Below are positions 58,376 through 64,000 of a DNA stretch of 64,000 nt, in pieces. Positions within the stretch are counted from its first letter, which is position 1; every line of letters starts with the position of its first letter. The stretch comes from Symsagittifera roscoffensis (taxonomy: Eukaryota > Xenacoelomorpha > Acoela > Convolutidae). The position numbers were made by a program, and so were the translations under genes. Location: the NCBI RefSeq assembly GCF_963678635.1, contig NC_087069.1, forward strand, positions 56,493,109 to 56,557,108, read 5' to 3'. The notes below the pieces were generated by a model. That model was given only the letters and a program-made list of their open reading frames with translations, was not told where the DNA came from and did no database searches.

Positions 58376-58864
58376 ATGATCTTCTCAGTACAAAACAGCA
58401 ATCTCATGTACTCTGTAGAATTTTCGCCTGATCTAGTACAAATTCAAGTGCGAGAAACAGTCTCTGGAGTTTTTCTGGCACGAATGGATATCCCAATTCA
58501 AGTCTGGCACATGGTGGAAGTGATGCGAAGGGATTTCAACGAACATCATATGACACAAGTACCCATGACAGAGAACCAACTTGAAGAAATGCAAATGATG
58601 GAGGAAGTTTCTGATCATGTGGGCATGAACTACCCCGAGATTCCGGACTCAAGATTTGTGGCTCAACCAGTCGACGACTTCCTCTTTCCTTGGGAGGAGG
58701 AAGGATCAGTCGAAAACTCCATCACATTAGATGAAGATGAGGGTTTCTCAGAAACAATGACGCCTCCAGCTCCACAACAACCTCCAGCAATGGAACCTCA
58801 TCCAGCTCTGCGTTCTTTAGAGAACCTACAGAACTCTTCTGCTGCTCGACAGCTTTTTGATTAA
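58376..58864 (+). CDS. Acidic ~162-aa protein of unknown function, copy 2
   Basis: Same ORF as at 48528, with Leu for Ile in the SITLDEDEG string and a silent change near 58829. The reading frame, promoter and stop are intact. Two intact copies surrounded by decayed coding remnants suggest either very recent duplication or that this ORF alone is still under constraint; the copy divergence is too low to decide. Confidence 0.7.
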   Translation: MIFSVQNSNLMYSVEFSPDLVQIQVRETVSGVFLARMDIPIQVWHMVEVMRRDFNEHHMTQVPMTENQLEEMQMMEEVSDHVGMNYPEIPDSRFVAQPVDDFLFPWEEEGSVENSITLDEDEGFSETMTPPAPQQPPAMEPHPALRSLENLQNSSAARQLFD

Positions 58865-59107
58865 ATGTTTTTGTAAATAATTGTTGTTTGGTATTATTTT
58901 TGTTCTTTGTAATTAATTAATTTCTTCAATTTCTGTTTAATTATGAGAATAGTTGAGAGGTTCAGAGTAAGCTATTTAAAAACAATTGAAACCTAATTTA
59001 GTACTCCGTACTTGTTGCACATATGTTAAGAAACTCGAATATTTTTTGCACACATATTCGGAAAACACTAAAAAAATTGTATACATGTTAAAAGTTACCT
59101 AATGGTT

Positions 59108-59640
59108 TTGCATCTTGTACACATTTTCGCACTTTGTAGAAAAATTGAAACACTTTTTGCTTTTCGTCAAAAAAAGTGAAAGACTTTTCGTAAATTGTCA
59201 TAAATATTGAAACCTTTTTTGCATCTTGTCAAAAAAAGTTTAAACACTTTTCGTATTTTATCGAAAAAACTGATACATTTTTCGCATTTTGTCAAAAAAA
59301 TTGAAACACTTTTCGCATTTTATCGAAAAAAGTAAAACGCTTTTCGCATTTTGTCGAAAAAAGTAAAACACATTTTGCATTTTATCGAAAAAAGTAAAAC
59401 ACTTTTCGCATTTTGCCGAAAAAATTGAAACACTTTTCGCAATGTGTCGAAAAAAGTAAAACACTTTTCGCATCTTGTCAAAAAAATTGAAACATTTTCG
59501 TATTTTGTCAAAAAAAATTAAAACACTTTTCTTTCGCATTTTGTCAAAAAACTTGAAACAATTTTCGCATTTGTACAAAAAGTGAAACAATTTTGGCATA
59601 CGCTTCAAAAACATGAAAAACTTATCCCATCTTGCCGAAA
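59108..59640. repeat. 31-bp tandem repeat array, copy 2
   Basis: Counterpart of 49262-49800, with about one unit fewer. The minus-strand frame through it is 118 codons (59258-59614), and a second frame (59320-59511) is also open, as expected from a unit without stops in any phase. Confidence 0.9.
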
Positions 59641-60262
59641 TAAATCATTACAATTTTTCTTGCACAGTTAATTGCTGATCTTTATGAAACTTTTATTCAA
59701 AATTAGATCCTTCAGAAAACTAATTTTTGCATGTCTGTTGAACAGAAACAATTGAAAACCAAGGTATTAGAAGTTTTCTAAGCAATAAGTCAACATGCTT
59801 TTTACATCAAAGTTCTGCGTTTTTTGCCTTATCATTTTAGAAATGAAAAAAAATTCAACATAATTTTTCAAAAAACCAAGAAAAAACGTGCATTTTATCA
59901 AAAAAAAATTCTTAGATAGGTATACGTAAAAAAAATTTTTTTGTTTATATGTTAAAAACTGTTCAGGCTAGAAAAAAATTTTTTTGACAAAATTCTTGTA
60001 ACAAATATTCAATTATCTTAAGAAAAACTATTTGAAAAAGCCGTTCAGAGGGTTTGACATGATTCCTCTACAGAGCTAGGAAGGTGTTTTTTGAATTATT
60101 AAGTTAATAAAAAAGTAATTCCACCTGAGAAATTGACGTCATTACACTTTAATTTTTATAGAACAGTAAAAGTTGTGGAATATTTCCACGAGAGAAATTG
60201 ACGTCATTATTCATTAAATTCTAGAATCTTCTATTTTTAAAATCTACAGATTAAATCCTTCA

Positions 60263-60593
60263 ATTTTATAAAAAATCATTACACATTAACATCTACATTT
60301 TCCTCAATCTTTTAAATTCTAGAAACAATCACTTAAATTTAACCAATCAGAATTTCAGAACTAACTCTAAGGTGATGACGTTGATGAAAAATTTTTGTAG
60401 ATTTTAGTTATTTTGCTAGTTCTTTAAATTAAAAAAAGATAGGCAACCAGGGTTGTAAATAATAGGAATAGTTTTCAATGAAATTCCTGCCTTTTGAAAA
60501 ATCTTAGTCAGAAAAGAATTCTTATTTTACAAAAAACTTTATAATTAATTAAAATCAATCAAGTGTTGCAAAATTTTTGGAGTTAATTTTTTT
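60263..60593. promoter_or_regulatory. Upstream region of the 60.6-kb gene with a CCAAT box
   Basis: AACCAATCAGAATTTCAGAAC near 60338 is the same box as upstream of the other element genes. The rest is AT-rich and ends in TTTTTTTATG at the start codon. Confidence 0.4.
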
Positions 60594-61253
60594 ATGAGAA
60601 TTTCAGCAAAATCAACAGGTGAAAAAATATATATTTCATTTCTTTTGAAAATCTCCCACAGTTCAGTTCATTTTACCGACATGAGAAAAATTTTTAGAAG
60701 AAACGGAAATCTATCTTTGAAACCAATCATAATAGAACGAGCGAGTTATTGCATCCAGTTTGAAATTGTCACCGAAACTGTCAAGATTCTCAAATTTATT
60801 AAAATGTATCAAGCTAGTGAGCAAATTATCATAGATTTTTCGGAGTGGAGAGAACTTGAGAGTAGAAGAGTCAGGGAATTTGGAAAAGAAATGGCTTTGT
60901 CTAAGTCACCTTCGAGAAAAAAGTACGGTTTTTCATATGATTCAAATGAAAAATATTTTGATGAAGTTGTGGATCTGGGATACGGAAATAGTTTTCATTT
61001 GCTTACAAGTGAACATTTACTAAAAATGACTATTTTTGAAAAAATGGTTGATTTTGACATCTTCTACAGAGATCCGAAGAAGTGTTTCAGTCCCTTAAGA
61101 ATTTCCCTACATGATTGGTGAAAAATTGAAACAATTCGTGATTGAAGGTACAAGAAAGAAAAAATTGAAGGTTCAACAGGATAACTTAGCTCTGTTTAGA
61201 AGGAAACATGGTGTGGCACATGAAGAAGAAAGTGACAAGGAAGTCGAAAATTA
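60594..61253 (+). CDS. Unrecognised basic protein, one frameshift near its end
   Basis: The ATG at 60594 opens 175 codons to 61119. A shifted frame from about 61094 continues with a Lys/Arg-rich tail (MIGEKLKQF, GTRKKKLKV, FRRKHG) and an acidic end to TAA at 61251. The two were probably one gene of about 220 aa. Another possible start is the ATG at 60681 (MRKIFRRNG), behind an ATCTCCCACAG acceptor-like site. The middle has beta-rich segments (ASYCIQFEIVTETVKILKF) followed by a helix (IIIDFSEWRELES), a layout reminiscent of PC4-type ssDNA-binding folds. That resemblance is weak and by eye only. An AATAAA follows at 61327. Confidence 0.5.
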
Positions 61254-61326
61254 ACTCATTTTTTGATTTTTTACACATTTTTTCAAGTTTCCCATTGAAA
61301 TGTAAATTGGTCTTTTTTATCATTTG

Positions 61327-61332
61327 AATAAA
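61327..61332 (+). terminator. AATAAA polyadenylation signal
   Basis: 74 bases after the TAA at 61251-61253, suggesting the shifted tail is the natural gene end. Confidence 0.5.
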
Positions 61333-61407
61333 GTGCTCCTGAACCAAAGCTTTGTTTTTAAAGATTTATCAATGTAAACTTTGAAGAGCACATTTGAAAA
61401 CAATTGC

Positions 61408-62000
61408 TTATTTTATCACAAAGCTTACATAATCACTATGCACAGAACCATGACAATCAATAAAGCAATCAATAATCTTGAACAAATCAGGTTCATATTT
61501 TGAGTTTTGAATTTTTCGAAATCTATCCAGAAACGCTGAACCAAGAGTTTGTGTGGAAGCCAGTTTCTGGTTGGAACATAAATAATGTCTCTTGAATTTT
61601 TTCCGAAATAGTCGTTTCTTTGCAATACTAGGCATTTTTTTGGCTCCTCTCCATCGTAAGTTATGTTGAACAGCTCGTCTAAGCTGATTGAACATTTCTC
61701 CGCTTGACGTAACAATACTTGAATAGAATCTGTGTTTGAACAAAGTGTAAAGACAGTCAATTTCTTGATATATGTATACATATTTATCTAATCTCTGAAA
61801 AATTTGGCTAAGAGATATTCCAATAAAACCAAATGGAACTTACAATTTTCCAAAGAGCATAAAGAGTTGTGGGTAAAGACACAATAATCCTGTGTTACTA
61901 AGTATTTTTCGTAAAAATTACTGGAAACGGAAATAAATAGTGATTTTTTACAATAATCTGAATGAAAGCTGGGAAGAGCTTGACACATAGCAGCAGCCAA
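61408..62000 (-). CDS. Unrecognised two-exon gene, minus strand
   Basis: Exon 1 starts at the ATG at 62000 or 61988 and ends at 61844 before GTAAGT. An ATTAG acceptor at 61788 gives a 56-bp intron and a phase-1 join into the frame that ends at 61408. The more usual-looking TTTTTCAG acceptor, ten bases earlier, would create an immediate stop, so the splice choice is uncertain. The second exon is basic (RWRGAKKM, KKRLFRKKFKRHYLC) with Cys and Phe residues. Total about 190 aa. A TATATAAATC box at 62031-62041 lies just upstream. No family recognised. The overlapping 118-codon frame (61425-61781) is the alternative. Confidence 0.45.
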
Positions 62001-62212
62001 TGGGAAGAATGATTTATGCTGAGAATTGTGGATTTATATAGGAGAAGTCACGCCTACGTGATTTCGGTATATGTAAATTTCATACAAAACTTTCCTTATT
62101 TGATATTACCTCCATAAATGGAAATCATGATGAGTCATACATTTTACTTCAATTTTCAATTAATCTCAAAATCATTTTTCTCATTTCTCTTCATCTGATC
62201 AGTTTTTCAAAA
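62001..62212. promoter_or_regulatory. Short divergent promoter region
   Basis: 212 bp separate two divergent genes. TATATAAATC on the minus strand at 62031-62041 serves the left gene. ATGAGTCATAC near 62130 resembles an AP-1-type site, and an AT-rich stretch precedes the right gene's ATG. Confidence 0.45.
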
Positions 62213-62752
62213 ATGTACCCAAGAAAAGACACTAGTCCCAATTATATTGAGTTTTCAAAAAATCAAACAAGAATTGGGAGATTTAATTGGTTCCAAAAAT
62301 CCTACAAGGGGAAATTTTATTTTGAGCCCTGCTTTCAACTACTAAAAATTAACGATTTGGGACAATTTGAAAAGTCTCAACAAGTCTATTTTAGTGAAAA
62401 AGAAGGTGAAGCATTATCAACAATCCGGAATACTGTTATTCACGATGCTGAAAACCTTGGACTCGTACCTATATATGAAGCCAAACCTGGCAAAGAATCA
62501 ACTATGGATCAGGAGCTGGAGATCTGTAATAGAGTATATGAAATAGCAACATACAACATGAGGAGGGTGATTGTCACAATCAAGAAGTACAGTGTGAACA
62601 AGCCACCCTACATTCAGATTCGACTCTTTACTGCAAAAGAGAATGAAGCAATGAAACAAGTTGCCTATGTCAAATATACTTTGAACGAATTCAAAGAACT
62701 GTCCCAAATTTTGGGAGACTTTTTGTTTGTTGATAATTGTAAGCCTCATTAA
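62213..62752 (+). CDS. Unrecognised 179-aa protein with a possible PC4-like C-terminal half
   Basis: Intact frame from the ATG at 62213 to TAA at 62750. The N-terminal 90 residues mix aromatic and basic strands (GRFNWFQKSYKGKFYFEPCF). The C-terminal part has two to three beta-like segments (RRVIVTIKKYSV, PYIQIRLFTA, QVAYVKYT) followed by an amphipathic helix (LNEFKELSQIL). This strand-strand-helix order resembles transcriptional coactivator PC4/ssDNA-binding proteins, a guess from pattern only. The neighbouring ORF ending at 63781 shows a similar strand-then-helix end, so the two may be paralogues. No signal or membrane segment. Confidence 0.6.
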   Translation: MYPRKDTSPNYIEFSKNQTRIGRFNWFQKSYKGKFYFEPCFQLLKINDLGQFEKSQQVYFSEKEGEALSTIRNTVIHDAENLGLVPIYEAKPGKESTMDQELEICNRVYEIATYNMRRVIVTIKKYSVNKPPYIQIRLFTAKENEAMKQVAYVKYTLNEFKELSQILGDFLFVDNCKPH

Positions 62753-63226
62753 TGCTTTGTGATGTTTTGTATGTTGGTTAATTGAAAAATTGTTGGTTCA
62801 AAACTATCTTTTGTCACTGAAGTTCACATTTAGAGCTGGGATATCTGAGGAAAAAACAGACAAAACATGAAAATTTAATCAAAATTGACATAAAGCTCTA
62901 TCCAATCATCAATAGATTTTCCACTATTTGTTTAGGAAAATACAAAAAAATTTATTTAATTAATGCTTTTATCAAAAGTTGAGTAAAAGTTGTCTTATTT
63001 GAACAACATTACAAACAAAATGTATAATTAGTTGTAACATTATCATTATTTTTCGAAATTCTGAATTTCATTGGTTGTTTTCAATTGCCTTAATTTGAGG
63101 ATTTGATTGGCTACATGAATTAACTTAAAAATAACCAGTCACTAAATAAGGGAAATACACTTTATGTTGATTGCAAAATAAGTAAAAAGTGGTTCAACAA
63201 TTCGAGTTTTTTCAAGTTTCTTTGTT
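62753..63226. other. Intergenic region with CCAAT-type boxes
   Basis: ATCCAATCATC near 62899, CATTGGTTG near 63069 and GATTGGCTAC near 63105 lie within the 470 bp before the next gene. A TTTCAG acceptor-like site ends at 63234. Confidence 0.4.
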
Positions 63227-63242
63227 AATTTCAGTAAGAAAT

Positions 63243-63781
63243 ATGTTTCTATCAAAAGCGTTTTCAATGTCTGAAATGAACATTTATCAGATTCTAAGGT
63301 TGAACTACTACAAAAAACACAAAGAGTGGCGGACACATGACGTCGATGGAGAGGAGATTTCAGAAAAGAAGAGTACTACCAGATTTATCAAAAATGTTTT
63401 TATTTAGAAGAACTAACTCAAATTGAGTGGTCGATCAGTAAAAAACAAAAGAATGGAAGTTTCTATGAAACAAATATTGAAGATAAGGAACATCATTTCG
63501 ATTACTGTTTTGAATTTGATACAAATGCAAAATCTAGAGTTGTCAGATTATCTTTTAATCGACTATCCAAATCTGAAAAATTTTCGGTTGTTTTAATTAC
63601 AATATACCTGAAGAAAAACAACAAAAATGTATATTTCGGTAGTTTCTCTTTTCACTGGTTAGAAATAGAACAAATCGAAAAAATTTTGATTGAAATTTCA
63701 AAATTGAATTCAGCATCGAAAAAACAATATAAACCAGACAAGAAATCTCAGAGTTTGGTTCTGATCTACAAAGTATTTTAA
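63243..63781 (+). pseudogene. Unrecognised ORF in two frames, probable paralogue of the 62.2-kb gene
   Basis: An ATG at 63243 (or 63267) nine bases behind a TTTCAG site opens a frame to 63405. The next frame (+2) is open from 63341 to TAA at 63779 and continues with EELTQIEWSISKKQKNG, long hydrophilic beta-like stretches and a final strand-helix end (FSVVLITIYLKKN, then FHWLEIEQIEKILIEI). The overlap suggests a single gene of about 175 aa with a frameshift between 63341 and 63405. No family recognised. The end resembles that of the 62.2-kb ORF. Confidence 0.45.
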
Positions 63782-64000
63782 AATCTGTGAATACTTCATT
63801 CTGATTGATTATTTTCACAAATACTACCTGTGAAGAAATCCTTGATATCTACAAACGATATCAAAACTGTTGAAAAACCCATGAGAAGTAGAAATCAGTT
63901 TCGATTGGTTGACATAAACTTTATTAAAATTTCCATGACCATTGAAGCTCGATTCTGATTGGTTGGTATCAGAAAAAATTCAAAATTTCCTTAAAAAGAA
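63782..64000. other. Intergenic right edge with CCAAT-type boxes
   Basis: CTGATTGATT (63801), CGATTGGTTG (63902) and GCTCGATTCTGATTGGTTGG (63947) occur in 220 bp. The last is the inverse of the CCAATCAGAATCGAGC box at the other gene starts, so another element gene probably begins just right of the window. Confidence 0.4.

Larger units (their letters stand above)
52058..60262. repeat. 8.2-kb direct duplication, copy 2 (derivative element)
   Basis: End-to-end match to 42209-50446. It contains the terminal module inverted (about 52200-52610), the inverted repeat GGAGACC/GGTCTCC (52743-52787) and the same iterons, then the same gene order. Differences are scattered single bases and homopolymer lengths, plus a few short deletions such as one in the 31-bp array. 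The left edge falls inside the short ACATAGGG repeat. Confidence 0.92.

Noticed and set aside
34420-60262. Complete Polinton or adintovirus
   Set aside because: The polymerase fits, but no capsid, packaging ATPase, maturation protease or integrase was found, and the termini do not form a simple long inverted pair.

Overview
The window is AT-rich, intron-bearing, repeat-dominated DNA from an invertebrate metazoan draft assembly (an N-run lies at 13252-13451). Three things support a eukaryote: a GT-AG spliced gene end with poly-Q/poly-A/poly-H tracts at the left edge, degenerate BEL/Pao and Ty3/gypsy-type retrotransposons, and short GT-AG introns in the mobile-element genes. Several start codons sit directly behind a TTTCAG acceptor, which resembles spliced-leader trans-splicing. 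That would fit a nematode or another SL-using phylum. It is an inference, not a proof.

Layout. 1-1293: last two exons and 3' end of a host gene with a low-complexity nuclear-type protein. 2214-9061: a decayed minus-strand Ty3/gypsy-like LTR retrotransposon. 9062-10870: AT-rich sequence with a tRNA-like trace. About 10970-17078 and 24621-28960: a G-rich tandem satellite with a unit of roughly 0.6 kb, containing long poly-G runs. 17079-24620: a plus-strand BEL/Pao element embedded in the satellite, with two short LTRs, gag, zinc knuckles, a DTA-type protease, RT/RNase H and integrase, broken by several stops and frameshifts. 28798-34699: three nearly identical tandem copies of a ~1.97 kb unit without long ORFs.

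From about 34.4 kb to the right edge the window holds a family of DNA-virus-like or Polinton/adinto-like elements. The first copy (about 34.4-42.2 kb) has a broken minus-strand family-B DNA polymerase with an N-terminal zinc-binding module, and a divergent plus-strand gene pair (a membrane-anchored protein and a second ORF). A compact intergenic region with repeated CCAAT-type boxes separates them. Two 8.2-kb direct copies (42209-50446 and 52058-60262) keep the polymerase-proximal terminus, about 41 codons of the polymerase C-terminus, a stand-alone two-exon zinc-binding gene, the CCAAT-rich promoter and an intact acidic ORF of about 162 aa. They have lost the polymerase body. An inverted partial copy lies between them (51066-52046). 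The right end (60.3-64 kb) carries four more small genes in the same compact style. No capsid, packaging ATPase, protease or retroviral-type integrase was recognised for this family, so it cannot be called a complete Polinton.

The most interesting signals are in this last part: modular copies sharing promoter boxes, an inverted repeat near the terminus with compensatory base changes between copies, a terminal module found in opposite orientations, and a set of compact unrecognised genes.
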